A stretch of 64,000 nt of DNA from Chengkuizengella marina (GCF_009910845.1 NZ_SIJB01000007.1:124001-188000), one strand, 5' to 3'. Shown: positions 34,004-43,766, numbered from the stretch's first letter. Program-made: numbers and translations. Notes: generated from the sequence alone by a model not told the origin.

Positions 34004-34750
34004 CATCAACCAATATGAATGTAAAAGAAATTATAAAAAAAGAATTTACTTTTAAAATCTTCCAATTTCGTTAAAAACATAATTTAAATATTAGATGGAA
34101 CAACTTAAAAAGGTAAAAATTGGTTAGGAAAAATATTAACGCAAATTAAGAGAAGATATTATTGCCACAGAATAATAAGTTCAAGATGCTGCCTAAAAAC
34201 ATTTCTTTTAAATGATTAAATCATAAGAGGATGGTAGGCATTTTTAGTAGTTTAATAAGGCATTCATATAATGTAATGATGCAATAATGCGTTAAAGTAA
34301 TATATTGTAAATTATCCATTGAAATGGAAAATAATGATTGACCAATAGCTTGTCTTAAATTACAATATAAGTAATTAAAGGCAAGTATGTATACTTGTTT
34401 GTTATTCATTTTGTACTTTTCTAATCATAGTTATAGTTATGAAAGGGCTTACAAAATTGTTAGAAAGATCAATGTTTGTTTTTAAATTAAAGTCATTTTT
34501 ATGAAAGAAAATGTACTCTATACATGTTCTTTTTTTCTGTGATAAACGTATTTATTAAATATACATGATTCATAAAACAATAAGATTAGATTTACAAATT
34601 GAATATGAAAATACTAGAAAAATTAGTTGATTGTTTGTAACCTCTTGCCTTTAAGGAATAGTGGTTTATTCGGGGGTGTTATCTTACGTATAACTGGAAG
34701 AAGGCTTTAACCAAATGGTACTAAGCAAAAAATATAAGAGGTGATTTAAT
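34004..34750. other. Gene-free AT-rich stretch upstream of the gab operon
   Basis: About 750 bp without a convincing frame; short frames here are low-complexity and lack ribosome binding sites. TGCCTA...TAGGCATTTTT (34191-34244) could be a weak terminator. It should hold the gabT promoter, but I could not fix a site. Confidence 0.4.
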
Positions 34751-36106
34751 TTGACATATGCAAACATAAAAACTGCTTTACCAGGACCAAAATCAAAAGC
34801 AATTATGGATAAAATGGAACGATTTGTTGCTGAAGCAAAAGTGAAAAAAAGCTTAGTCCCCTCTATTATTAAAGAAGCCAATGGTGCTGTTATTAGAGAC
34901 ATAGATGATAATACTTTTATAGACTTGGCTGGTGGTGTAGGTTCTCTAAATGTGGGTCACAGCAACCCGTTAGTTGTTGATAAAGTTATAGAAACTAGTA
35001 AAAATTATACTCATACTGACTTCACGGTCATCCCTTATGAACCTTATATTGATTTAGCAGAAAAGCTATGTATGAGAGCGCCAGGGACATTTCATAAAAA
35101 AGCCTGTTTTTTAAATTCTGGTGCAGAAGCAGTCGAAAGTGCAATAAAAATTGCTAGAAAATATACCGGCAAGAAAGCAGTCATTTGTTTTGAAGGTGCT
35201 TTTCATGGTAGGACATATATGGCTCTTACCTTAACTAGTAAAGTAAGACCATATAAAGCGGAGATGGGGCCGTTTGCTTCAGATGTTTATCGAATTCCTT
35301 ATCCTTATATTTATCGTTGGCCGGGTCATCCAAGTGAAGAAGAAGTATGTGATATTGCCATTGAGCAATTAAAAAATGTGTTCGAATATAGAGTTGCTGC
35401 AGAAGAAACTGCTGCAGTAATAATTGAACCCATTCAAGGTGAAGCTGGATTTATCGTACCTCCTAAAGGGTATTTGAATCGAGTACAACAATTATGTAAA
35501 GATTTAGGCATTCTTTTTATCGTAGATGAAGTACAAACTGGTTTTGGTAGAACAGGGAAGTTTTTTGCAGCTGAACACTTTGGATTAGAGCCTGACTTAA
35601 TTACTATAGGTAAGTCTGTTGCAGCTGGTTTACCTCTCTCAGGTGTAATAGGTAAGGCAGAAATTATGGACGCAGCTGGTGATGGTGCAATTGGAGGAAC
35701 GTTTGTAGGAAATCCTGTTGCTTGTTCTGCAGGACTTGGTGTGTTAGAATCATACGATAAGTTGGATTTAGGTGATAGAGCTAACAAAATTGGTGAAAAA
35801 ATAAGAGCAACTTTTGAGGCTCTTTCAGAGAAATCTTCATTAGTAGGTGAGATCAGAGGAGTTGGGGCTATGGTCGCAATTGAACTAGTGAATGATCAAT
35901 CTACTAGAGAGCCTGCAACCGAACAAACCACTAGAATCATTCAAGAATGTGTTCAAAGAGGTGTGATTTTATTTAAAGCTGGAATATATGGTAATGTATT
36001 AAGATTTTTATGCCCTTTAGTAATTACCAATGAACAACTAGATGAGGCACTAACGATTATTACGGAAATTATTGAATCTGTGGAAACAGTTCAATCACAT
36101 GGATGA
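34751..36106 (+). CDS. gabT: 4-aminobutyrate (class III) aminotransferase
   Basis: 451 residues from a TTG start with SD AGAGGTGA 7 bp upstream. Class III PLP aminotransferase: LNSGAEAVESAIKIAR, FHGRTYM, VIIEPIQGEAG, FIVDEVQTGFGRTGKF, and the PLP Lys in ITIGKSVAAGLPLSG. The pattern matches GabT, which converts GABA and 2-oxoglutarate to succinate semialdehyde and Glu. It may also take beta-alanine, relevant because a pyrimidine catabolism operon lies 8 kb away. The aldehyde dehydrogenase gene follows after 33 bp. Confidence 0.93.
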   Translation: MTYANIKTALPGPKSKAIMDKMERFVAEAKVKKSLVPSIIKEANGAVIRDIDDNTFIDLAGGVGSLNVGHSNPLVVDKVIETSKNYTHTDFTVIPYEPYIDLAEKLCMRAPGTFHKKACFLNSGAEAVESAIKIARKYTGKKAVICFEGAFHGRTYMALTLTSKVRPYKAEMGPFASDVYRIPYPYIYRWPGHPSEEEVCDIAIEQLKNVFEYRVAAEETAAVIIEPIQGEAGFIVPPKGYLNRVQQLCKDLGILFIVDEVQTGFGRTGKFFAAEHFGLEPDLITIGKSVAAGLPLSGVIGKAEIMDAAGDGAIGGTFVGNPVACSAGLGVLESYDKLDLGDRANKIGEKIRATFEALSEKSSLVGEIRGVGAMVAIELVNDQSTREPATEQTTRIIQECVQRGVILFKAGIYGNVLRFLCPLVITNEQLDEALTIITEIIESVETVQSHG

Positions 36107-36139
36107 TATTATTTAAAGCTAAAAAGGGTGGTAATGATA

Positions 36140-37624
36140 ATGAATAATCATGTTATAAAAGCTAGTAATTTTATTGATGGAAAATGGGATGAATTTAGTA
36201 ACAATACGATTACAAATGTTAATCCTGCAACGTTGGAACCTGTCTCAACTATAAACATCTCAACTGTAGAAGATGTGAATCGAGCTGTTGAATCTTCTAA
36301 AAGAGCTTTTAAAGAGTGGTCAAGTTTTCCTGCACCTAAAAGAGGAGACATTTTATATAAAATTGCTGAGGAACTAAAGAAAAGAAAACAAGAACTTAGT
36401 GAATTGATGACTTTAGAAATGGGAAAAGTGATCACAGAATCTGAAGGCGAGATACAAGAAGCGATTGACATGGCTTATTATATGGGAGGAGAAGGAAGAA
36501 GGTTAAGTGGAGAAGTTGTACCTTCTGAGCTTCCTAATAAAATGGCAATGGCGATTAGAGAGCCATTAGGTGTTATAGGAGCGATTTCAGCGTTTAATTT
36601 TCCTGTTGCCGTACCTTCATGGAAAATATTCCCATCCTTAATTGTAGGAAATACTGTCGTTTGGAAGCCTTCCCCAAATACTTCAGGTATCGCAGCAGAA
36701 TTTGTAAAATGTATGGTAGATGCTGGCTTACCTAAAGGGGTTATTAATTTAGTTGTTGGAGGAGAAGACAAAGTTGGAGAGGCACTGGTCTCCCATCCTG
36801 ATATATCCTTAATTTCTTTTACAGGATCAACACATGTTGGACAAAAAGTTTATCAAGCATGTGCTGCAAACCATAAACAAGTTTCCCTAGAATTAGGAGG
36901 GAAAAATGCGATTATGGTATTGGAAGATGCAGATTTACCTCTAGCTGCTCGTGCAATTGCTTGGGGGGCTTTCGGAACTACAGGACAAAGATGTACTTCT
37001 ACTAGTCGTATCATTGTTCAAAAATCTGTTTTAGAAGAATTAACTCCACTATTATTGGAGGAAGTTGCACAATTAAAAATCGGAAACGGGATAAATCATG
37101 ATGTGAATGTTGGTCCGTTAATAAATAAAGAAGCATTAAAAAGAGTTGAGCAATATGTAGAATTAGCTAAAAAAGATGGAGTTCCAATCCATTATGGTGG
37201 AAATAAGATCGGTGAAGAAGGATACTATTTTGAGCCTACTGTTATTGGACCAGTATCACCTTCAAGTGCATTTGCAACTGAAGAAATTTTTGGTCCTATC
37301 TTATCAATCATTACTGTTGATACATTTGACGAGGCTATTGAAGTGAACAATTCTGTAGATTTTGGCTTATCTTCAGCTATCTTTACTAGGGATTTGAATA
37401 AAGCGATGAAAGCTGTTCGTAAAGTGGATACAGGAATTGTATATATTAACCATAGTACTTCCGGAGCTGAGATCCAAATGCCATTTGGCGGCACAAAACA
37501 TACTGGGAATGGTAAACGTGAAGCGGGTCAAGCAGCATTAGATACGTTCAGTGAGTGGAAAACAATTTATATCGATTACAGTGGGGATTTGCAAAGAGCT
37601 CAAATCGATGTTGATTTTGCATAA
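36140..37624 (+). CDS. Aldehyde dehydrogenase (succinate/malonate semialdehyde type)
   Basis: 494 residues from ATG 36140 (SD AAGGGTGG); starts at 36128 and 36134 lie on the SD. ALDH hallmarks: ISAFNFPVAVPSWK, the general base Glu in LELGGKN, the nucleophile Cys in TTGQRCTSTSR, and EEIFGPILSI. The pairing with gabT suggests succinate semialdehyde dehydrogenase; an alpha-ketoglutarate semialdehyde or lysine-pathway role is possible. A terminator follows at 37684. Confidence 0.92.
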   Translation: MNNHVIKASNFIDGKWDEFSNNTITNVNPATLEPVSTINISTVEDVNRAVESSKRAFKEWSSFPAPKRGDILYKIAEELKKRKQELSELMTLEMGKVITESEGEIQEAIDMAYYMGGEGRRLSGEVVPSELPNKMAMAIREPLGVIGAISAFNFPVAVPSWKIFPSLIVGNTVVWKPSPNTSGIAAEFVKCMVDAGLPKGVINLVVGGEDKVGEALVSHPDISLISFTGSTHVGQKVYQACAANHKQVSLELGGKNAIMVLEDADLPLAARAIAWGAFGTTGQRCTSTSRIIVQKSVLEELTPLLLEEVAQLKIGNGINHDVNVGPLINKEALKRVEQYVELAKKDGVPIHYGGNKIGEEGYYFEPTVIGPVSPSSAFATEEIFGPILSIITVDTFDEAIEVNNSVDFGLSSAIFTRDLNKAMKAVRKVDTGIVYINHSTSGAEIQMPFGGTKHTGNGKREAGQAALDTFSEWKTIYIDYSGDLQRAQIDVDFA

Positions 37625-37683
37625 TAAGGTAAACATGTTTGTTTAGACAGGAATTAGGAAATATATAAACGTATTTTAAAAAT

Positions 37684-37746
37684 GCCACTAATGTATGAAT
37701 GAATAGATTTGAATTCTACTCATGATCATACTTAGTGGCTTTTTGG
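37684..37746 (+). terminator. Terminator of the gab operon
   Basis: GCCACTAATGTATG pairs with CATACTTAGTGGC (one bulge) over a long loop, then TTTTTGG. It lies 60 bp after the aldehyde dehydrogenase gene. Confidence 0.8.
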
Positions 37747-37838
37747 TTTATATCAAGTTTTAAATGTATAATAAATTATGTAAAACTAGATGAGTTAAAT
37801 GGATTTTAATTGAAAGTTTATGTTTGGAGGTTCAATCC

Positions 37839-38345
37839 GTGATCACAATACAAGCACAGAAATATGATGGGAAACCACATTATACATGGCAGTCTGAATT
37901 GTTGGATTTAAACGATGAATATGTAATTGTACTTTCATATCCAGAAACTGAAATTAAACATTTTTCTAAAAATGAAGTTTTTACTGCTAACAACTGGTGG
38001 ATTGAACTTTATCCGTTTGAAAAGTGGTTTACCGTTTCTATGGAAGTGGAAGATAGAAAACCAAGAGATATCTATTGTAACATTGCTAAACCATCTAATT
38101 ATACAAACGGATTACTCACATTTATTGACTTAGATATAGATTTTGTAAAAAGAGATGGTAAGTGGAAGGTGCTGGATGAAGATGAATTTGAAATCCATCA
38201 AAGGAAATATAATTACCCAGTAGAAGTTGTAAACAAAATATGGGAGACATTAGATGATTTACAATTCAACTTAAAAAACAAACGTTTTCCGTTTGACGAT
38301 ACTTTAGAAAAGTATATAAGCAAGATACCAAACTATAAAACGTAA
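37839..38345 (+). CDS. DUF402 protein (possible nucleoside phosphatase)
   Basis: 168 residues from GTG 37839, with SD TTGGAGG 8 bp upstream; an in-frame TTG at 37824 is part of that SD. The DUF402 core is seen in WWIELYPFEKWFTVSM, PRDIYCNIAKP and LLTFIDLDIDFVKRDG, with the conserved Asp series. Some family members hydrolyse nucleoside di- and triphosphates (Staphylococcus Sa1684/Ntdp type) with Mg2+. No partner is obvious. Confidence 0.82.
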   Translation: MITIQAQKYDGKPHYTWQSELLDLNDEYVIVLSYPETEIKHFSKNEVFTANNWWIELYPFEKWFTVSMEVEDRKPRDIYCNIAKPSNYTNGLLTFIDLDIDFVKRDGKWKVLDEDEFEIHQRKYNYPVEVVNKIWETLDDLQFNLKNKRFPFDDTLEKYISKIPNYKT

Positions 38346-38545
38346 TCATATTAGATGTATGAGATAAGATGCAATACACAAACCCTATATATAATACGAT
38401 TCAAGTTGAGTTTTAGTTGTCATATTTAGTATTGTTTTACGGTGGGGACATTCCTTTCCTAGTTATTCTAACATACCATAGATATGTCGATTGAATCTAT
38501 CTCTTATATGTACTTCCCTAGTACGAAAGATATCCCAATTGGTGA

Positions 38546-38857
38546 TACTCCTTTTCCGATGTTTATTGTAACTTAATAGTCCTTATCGTTTCCATATCAA
38601 TATTAAGTCATTTAACGGGTGAAGGAAACTATGTAAATATAATTGAAGGACCTGGTTATAAAATATGGTATTTATTTGTGACAAAAGAACAAAGTTATGA
38701 ATTTACTTTGAAATTGTTATCCAATGATAGTGATGTTGTTCATGAAGAGTATATTAATGAGGCATTTCTTTTTGAGTTTGATGGAAAATCTATAAGAAAT
38801 CAAGGGAGTGGGAGTAATACAAAAGTTGAAAATAGCCCAATAGAAGAGAATCATTAG
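38546..38857 (+). pseudogene. Start-less relic of a secreted or membrane protein
   Basis: An open frame without a usable start codon. It has a hydrophobic stretch (LIVLIVSISILSHL) like a signal sequence, then a coding-like part (EGPGYKIWYLFVTKEQSYEF, VVHEEYINEAFLFEFDGKS). It ends 22 bp before the next gene. It is probably the 3' part of a gene that lost its start. I do not recognise the family. The 200 bp upstream hold no gene. Confidence 0.5.
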
Positions 38858-38879
38858 AAATGAAAAAGGGGGTTTGAAT

Positions 38880-39674
38880 ATGAATATAAGGACTTATGGA
38901 ATTCATCCTTTTAGAATAGCAGTTATTCATGGCGGTCCTGGAGCACCAGGCTCAGTAGCTGCTATCGCAAGAAATCTTTCAGAACATTACGGTGTGTTGG
39001 AACCCTTTCAAACGAAAACAACATTAGATGGGCAAGTTTCTGAATTGGTTGAAACACTAAAAACATATGGGGATCCTAACTCTCCATCGATATTGATCGG
39101 ACATTCTTGGGGAGCATGGTTAGCTTATCTTACCGCGGTTAAATACCCATTTCTAGTAGAAAAGTTAATTTTAATAGGCTGTCCCCCTCTTGAAGAAAAA
39201 TATGTCTCAAGATTAAGAGAAACAAGATTAGACCGGTTGAGTGATGAAGAAAATAATGAATTTCAAACGCTTATACATCAGCTTAGTTCTTTATCAAGTG
39301 AAGAAAAAGAAGATAAATATAATAGATTAAGTGAATTAGTCACAATAACGGATGATTATGATGTGATTGATGATAAACATGAAAAAGAAGATAAAGTCAA
39401 AGTTAAAAGTGCGAATTACATTTCTGTATGGAACAAGGCGGCAAATCTCAGAAAAACTGGTTCTCTTATTGGATATGCCAATCAGCTTAAATGCCCTGTG
39501 GTTGCCATTCATGGAGATTACGACCCTCACCCAGCTGAAGGAGTAAAAAAACCCTTAGAAAATACAATAGATGATTTTTATTTTTATCTTTTAGAAAAAT
39601 GTGGACATTCACCTTGGAAAGAAAGGTCTGCCAAGAAGCAATTTTATAAGATATTACAAAGAGAAATAATATAA
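38880..39674 (+). CDS. Alpha/beta hydrolase
   Basis: 264 residues from ATG 38880 (SD AAAGGGGG); a TTG at 38874 is in the SD region. Fold markers: VIHGGPGAPG (oxyanion loop), nucleophile Ser in LIGHSWGAWLA, Asp in IHGDYDPHP, and His in CGHSPWKE. A charged cap insert (about 115-180, Glu/Asp/Lys-rich) is present. Probably a soluble esterase or peptidase-like enzyme with unknown substrate. Confidence 0.88.
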   Translation: MNIRTYGIHPFRIAVIHGGPGAPGSVAAIARNLSEHYGVLEPFQTKTTLDGQVSELVETLKTYGDPNSPSILIGHSWGAWLAYLTAVKYPFLVEKLILIGCPPLEEKYVSRLRETRLDRLSDEENNEFQTLIHQLSSLSSEEKEDKYNRLSELVTITDDYDVIDDKHEKEDKVKVKSANYISVWNKAANLRKTGSLIGYANQLKCPVVAIHGDYDPHPAEGVKKPLENTIDDFYFYLLEKCGHSPWKERSAKKQFYKILQREII

Positions 39675-39732
39675 AAATATTAAAAATAAAAAACAAAAAC
39701 AGTTGTTTCAAGGAAGATAGGGAGAAGTTACT

Positions 39733-40074
39733 ATGAATAACTTTATGATAGGACAATATGGAAGTTTTGATTATAACAAATTTAATAGAGAATTTTAAGG
39801 ATGAATTTTATGGAATAGAAGCTTGTTTATTTTCACAAGAAAAAGACACATTAAACTTAACATGCAAAATTGATTTATCTATGGAATGTACAAGTAAATG
39901 AACAGGTTGAACACTCACATTTTCCAGTATTGCCTGAACTAAAGCCAGATGGTTGGGCACCCACAGAAGTTTATTAAACAAGAAAAAATTCTCTTTGAAC
40001 ATAGTTCAGATTTAATTAGTGAAGAGGATCTAGAAAGATGTTATTCATGGGTAGATGATACTCTAAATAATTAA
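39733..40074 (+). pseudogene. Decayed TIM-barrel-like gene
   Basis: Three pieces in different frames read as one protein. ATG 39733 (SD GGGAG) gives MNNFMIGQYGSFDYNKFNRE, then a one-base slip in a T run (around 39795) leads to KDEFYGIEACLFSQEKDTLN. The last parts read EQVEHSHFPVLPELKPDGW and ILFEHSSDLISEEDLERCYS to 40074. These resemble the N- and C-terminal ends of a sugar-phosphate-isomerase-like TIM-barrel protein of Bacilli, with the middle deleted. The identification is from memory of the pattern; the decay is seen directly. Confidence 0.6.
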
Positions 40075-40108
40075 TTTAGTAAAAGAATAATAATGAGGTG
40101 AGCTGTTA

Positions 40109-40405
40109 ATGACTGAGAACAAGTTTCTCTTTTTTCTAAGAAGAGTGATTATTACTTTAGCTATACTTGGTTTCTTTATTGGAATATTAGCAGGTTTAGG
40201 TATGGCAAACTACATGAATGATATTCCTGGAAGGTTTTTATTTGATTATAATGAAAAGGCTTTCTATTGGTCAGTTGCTATTGCCGCTTGGATTTTAACT
40301 TTTCTTATCTGTTTATTCTTTTGGTGTATGCATCAAATTATTGGTTATCTTGATAAGTTATATTTAAAATCTGAACTGATAAGAAAGGAAAGAGAGAAAA
40401 ACTGA
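40109..40405 (+). CDS. Small two-helix membrane protein
   Basis: 98 residues with membrane helices at about 13-35 and 53-75 and a charged C-terminus (KSELIRKEREKN). SD GAGGTGA lies 8 bp before the ATG. No family is recognised. Confidence 0.65.
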   Translation: MTENKFLFFLRRVIITLAILGFFIGILAGLGMANYMNDIPGRFLFDYNEKAFYWSVAIAAWILTFLICLFFWCMHQIIGYLDKLYLKSELIRKEREKN

Positions 40406-40551
40406 TCTTTAATAGAGATGAAAATAACATGTTTTTACTATATAAAATATAGTAAAAAATTAAAAAATATGTAACAAATAAATAGAATAATATGGAAAAA
40501 TATGTAGTAAAATAATGGTGTAAGAAAAAATTAAACAAGGAGGTTTTTTTC

Positions 40552-40980
40552 ATGTCACTTATTCCATTTGAACCATTTCGCGAACTGGATACGTTTAGAA
40601 GGGAGTTAGACAATTTTTTCAATAGTAAATTTCCTTCAGGGTTTAATTTTGGTATGCCAAGGATCGACATTCATGAAACTGATAATGTAGTTATTGTGAT
40701 GTGTGATTTACCAGCGTTACAACAAAAAGATGACGTAAGTATTGATATTCACAATAACGTTCTTACCATTTCTGGAAGCATAAATAAATCTAACGAAGTA
40801 AAAGAAGAACATCTTTACAAAAGAGAACGTTATTCAGGGCAATTTCGTAGGTCTATTCCATTACCAGCATCTGTTTCAGATGATGATGTTAAAGCAGTTT
40901 ATAAAAATGGTGTTTTAGAAATAAAAATGCATAAAATTAACGAATCACGTTCTAAAAAAATAAACATAGATTTTGAATAA
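40552..40980 (+). CDS. Hsp20 small heat-shock chaperone
   Basis: 142 residues. The N-terminal arm LIPFEPFRELDTFRRELDNF precedes an alpha-crystallin domain (about 40-130): PRIDIHETDNVVIVMCDLPA, the variant KRERYSGQFRRSIPLPASV, and the A-x-x-x-G-V-L motif as YKNGVLEIKM. It holds unfolding proteins in an ATP-independent way. SD AAGGAGG is strong. I see no CIRCE element upstream, so HrcA control is not indicated. Confidence 0.94.
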   Translation: MSLIPFEPFRELDTFRRELDNFFNSKFPSGFNFGMPRIDIHETDNVVIVMCDLPALQQKDDVSIDIHNNVLTISGSINKSNEVKEEHLYKRERYSGQFRRSIPLPASVSDDDVKAVYKNGVLEIKMHKINESRSKKINIDFE

Positions 40981-40986
40981 AATAAT

Positions 40987-41023
40987 AAAAAAATGTGGTG
41001 CCTTTTTGGTATCATATTTTTTT
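40987..41023. terminator. Bidirectional terminator between hsp20 and phosphatase genes
   Basis: AAAAAAATGTGGTGCC pairs with GGTATCATATTTTTTT over a T loop, using several G-U pairs in the plus-strand RNA. A-run and T-run at the ends serve both convergent genes. Confidence 0.75.
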
Positions 41024-41737
41024 ATCTTCTCTCAATACTGAATACGTCTTATATCCATCATTATTTATTTCCAAACAGTTTAGTTGTGAACCATAGCAAC
41101 AACTACCATCAATCCCGATCTTGCCATCCCCAAACCATATATCATCACATTCATGGATGTAAGTTAATGGGGTGTGTCCAAAAACGATTGTTTTATCTAG
41201 TTTTACTGGATTCTTAATAAACTCATCTCTTATCCATATAAAAGTTTCCATCTGTTGATCTTTCCAATTATGATTTTCACTTTCAGGACTTACTCCTGCA
41301 TGAACAAAAATATGAGATTCTGTTTCATGATGAAGAGGTAAAGAGGATAGGAATTTTATATGTTCAGGATAATTTTCTAGTATATACTGTTTTGCTTCTT
41401 CATGTGTGTGACCTAATTCGAACCATTCCAAACCACAATAACTGTATACAGTATATTCGCCACCATTTCGGAAATAATGTGCGAATTTTTTTGGATCATC
41501 TAACAATAACCAATCCAATAACATTTGATCATGATTTCCTTTAAGGCAAGTCACATTGCTTTCTTTATTAAGATGCATGACCTTCTCTATTACTTCTTTT
41601 GTTTGTTCCCCTCGATCACAATAATCACCTAATAGAAATAACCTATCATTTTGAGGATCAAACTTTACAAGAGTTAGTAGTTTATTGAATTCATCATAAC
41701 ATCCATGTATATCACTAATAGCTAGTATTCGTTTCAT
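41012..41737 (-). CDS. Metallophosphoesterase (Ser/Thr phosphatase or Ap4A hydrolase type)
   Basis: 241 residues from the ATG at 41735-41737 (SD TAGGTGATG); the upstream GTG/ATG options lack an SD. Metal-binding motifs of PPP phosphatases: SDIHGCYDEF, LLGDYCDRGEQT, CLKGNHDQML, VHAGVSPE and VFGHTPL. This set fits bacterial PrpA/PrpE and ApaH-like enzymes. The substrate cannot be fixed from sequence. Confidence 0.9.
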   Translation of the reverse strand: MKRILAISDIHGCYDEFNKLLTLVKFDPQNDRLFLLGDYCDRGEQTKEVIEKVMHLNKESNVTCLKGNHDQMLLDWLLLDDPKKFAHYFRNGGEYTVYSYCGLEWFELGHTHEEAKQYILENYPEHIKFLSSLPLHHETESHIFVHAGVSPESENHNWKDQQMETFIWIRDEFIKNPVKLDKTIVFGHTPLTYIHECDDIWFGDGKIGIDGSCCYGSQLNCLEINNDGYKTYSVLREDKKI

Positions 41738-41940
41738 TTCATCACCTAATGTATAGAATAATATATGCAGTCCTTTTTGTAAATTGAGTACAATGCACAA
41801 AAAGATGAGTATTCATTACTCTCAACAATTACAACATATGATAAGTTAAATTTATCAAATTTTCTTATTGATATGTTTTTTCGTGAATTATAATATATAG
41901 ACATATAAATTGAAAAATCATATCATGTGTGAGGGATATT

Positions 41941-42377
41941 ATGAAAATTAAGCAAATATTTCGTTTCTTTTTATTGTTTTCTTTGATGAACTCTTTTTTA
42001 TTTAATCATTCACTAGCAACTTCCTGGGCTTATTCATTTGTAGTTTGGGATGGTTATATTTATGAAGTCATTGACGAGAATGTATCACAGCTAAATAGAC
42101 AAATCGGACATGTTACTAGGTATTCAGATATGGAATCTTTATCAGGTAATTTCTCAAACGCTTATCCAAAAGGTACTAAGTATTATTCTATTCAAGGAAT
42201 CAGCACCGATGAAGCGATTGCAGTTCAAGTGAAGGATGAGATATTCAAAAAAGCAATTAGAGGAGGGGAATATGAAGGAGGGACAATAATTTATTGTCTA
42301 TTCGTATTGGAATCGGTGGATTAATAATATTCTCATCGATTATTTATTACATCGAGAAAAGAGTTAGTAAATCATAA
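41941..42377 (+). pseudogene. Exported protein with frameshifted C-terminal membrane anchor
   Basis: ATG 41941 (SD GAGGGATA) starts a protein with a signal peptide (1-27), a soluble part (VVWDGYIYEVIDENVSQLNR...) and a stop at 42322-42324 after YCLFVLESVD. In the overlapping +1 frame the sequence continues as RIGIGGLIIFSSIIYYIEKR to 42377, a clean membrane helix with a basic end. The two parts probably were one protein (about 145 residues) and a one-base change near 42290 split them. The shorter product could still be secreted. Function unknown. Confidence 0.6.
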
Positions 42378-42411
42378 ATAGGTTTTAAGAAAAGCAAATT
42401 TAAAGGAATAT

Positions 42412-42469
42412 AACAAAAACTCCTATCTCGAAGATGTAGTCGAATACTTCATTAGCAGTAGTTTTTGTT
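42412..42469 (+). terminator. Possible terminator
   Basis: AACAAAAACT and AGTTTTTGTT form a 10-bp stem with a 38-nt loop; the loop has further weak pairing. It lies just after the split gene at 41941-42377. Confidence 0.45.
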
Positions 42470-42510
42470 GAGGAAGAAAGTATGACAAATTTTATATTTT
42501 CCTATCCTTT

Positions 42511-42542
42511 AAAAAAAGGAGATTTTTTAGATAAAAATCTCC
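42511..42542 (-). terminator. Terminator of the methyltransferase gene
   Basis: GGAGATTTTT (42518-42527) and AAAAATCTCC (42533-42542) form a perfect 10-bp stem; on the minus strand TTTTTTT follows. Confidence 0.85.
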
Positions 42543-42580
42543 ATGCTTTAATGAAATAATTTATAATATACCTATTATCT

Positions 42581-43396
42581 TTAAGTTTTTTCTGCAACTA
42601 TAGTAAAAGTTTTGGGAATTCCTTTGTCAAAAACCTCGCTAGATAAGTTTGGTTCTTCGTCTAAACTTTGAATAACTAATCCTGCTTTGGCAATTGCAGT
42701 AACAATTTCTCCAAGATTCCAATTACGATGTAATACTTTTCTAGGTTCTTTTTCTTGATCTAGAAATTTGATGAAGGATACTTCTTTTTCCTCTATTGAA
42801 GTATTAAAGTAATCTCCCGTTACTTTATGTTTGCGGATTTTGGATGTAGAACCTCTAGAAGTGATTAGTTTCGTTGTAACTGGATGGAAATCTCTTATGA
42901 TAAATCGTCCTTGATTCCCTAGTAGCTTGTAGGCAATATCAAAAAAAGGCTTTAAATCAATAAAATAATGTAAGATCCCCATCTCTGCAAATACGATGTC
43001 ATAATCAGCAGTTAGATGCTCTTGAGATAAGGAAAGGACATCACTCAAAATATATTCTAGTTTTACTTCTGCTTCGTGTGCTAATTCCTTAGCATAACGT
43101 TGATTCCCTTCAGAAAAATCAACTACCGTTACTTGCGCCCCTAATAAGGCTAACGCTATTGCCTTACTTCCATTGGAGCCCATCAGATTCATGATCTTTT
43201 TTCCTTTTACATCTCCAAATTTTTCGTAAAGAACGGAGAGGTTCTTTGAGGGAGCCTTTCTAATCTTCTTAATCGCTTCTCTAGGTTCTCCAAATCGCTG
43301 TACCCAAGCATCGTAAGTTTCCTTATTCCATATTTCTTCATTCAATTTCATTGAAATTTTTTGTTCATTTTTTTGTTTGTTCTTAAAACTCTGCAT
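42581..43396 (-). CDS. SAM-dependent methyltransferase (class I)
   Basis: 271 residues from the ATG at 43394-43396, preceded by GAGGTTG; a farther ATG at 43411 has no SD. The N-terminal part (KETYDAWVQRFGEPREAI) is typical of Bacillales methyltransferases near YodH-like proteins. Motif I is KKIMNLMGSNGSKAIALA, where Asn/Ser replace the usual Gly-rich EVGCGxG, followed by VTVVDFSEGNQRYAKE and DIVFAEMGILHYF. The substrate is unknown. A single transcription unit with its own terminator. Confidence 0.87.
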   Translation of the reverse strand: MQSFKNKQKNEQKISMKLNEEIWNKETYDAWVQRFGEPREAIKKIRKAPSKNLSVLYEKFGDVKGKKIMNLMGSNGSKAIALALLGAQVTVVDFSEGNQRYAKELAHEAEVKLEYILSDVLSLSQEHLTADYDIVFAEMGILHYFIDLKPFFDIAYKLLGNQGRFIIRDFHPVTTKLITSRGSTSKIRKHKVTGDYFNTSIEEKEVSFIKFLDQEKEPRKVLHRNWNLGEIVTAIAKAGLVIQSLDEEPNLSSEVFDKGIPKTFTIVAEKT

Positions 43397-43546
43397 TGTT
43401 TTCAACCTCATTCATAGATGTTTATCCAAATAAGTATTATTTGTTATTAACTTGTATTGCTACTCCACAATTATTTTATACTCGAATCCAGCAAAAAGAT
43501 GTAACCGTGTTATTTTACACTCTGATTAAAGATTAGTCTAGAACAT

Positions 43547-43682
43547 TTGACAGTTTGTATTATGAACAATCTATGTTATGAAAATATAATATCCATAAGT
43601 TTGAACTACATACAATTTTTTCATTTATCTACTGTAGTGATACAAGAAAAATAGAGAAAAACTCAATTTATAAGCGTTTTCT
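43547..43682 (+). promoter_or_regulatory. Candidate promoter and cre-like site of the pyrimidine catabolism operon
   Basis: TTGACA at 43547 has a possible -10 TATGTT at 43572 with a long 19-bp spacer. Downstream, TATAAGCGTTTTCT (43669-43682) differs from the CcpA cre consensus TGWAARCGNTTWCW mainly at its second base. A cre site after the promoter would act as a roadblock. Both calls are tentative. The rest of 43397-43766 has no gene. Confidence 0.35.
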
Positions 43683-43766
43683 TTATAATTAAAAGTTCTA
43701 TTTTTAATATAAAACATAAACTAAAAGTAATAAGCTAGTCCAAGCAAGAATAAGGAGGTTTTTTAA

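Noticed and set aside
34630-34670. Sigma-54 promoter before gabT
   Set aside because: TTGC is present, but the required GG at -24 is missing at the right distance.
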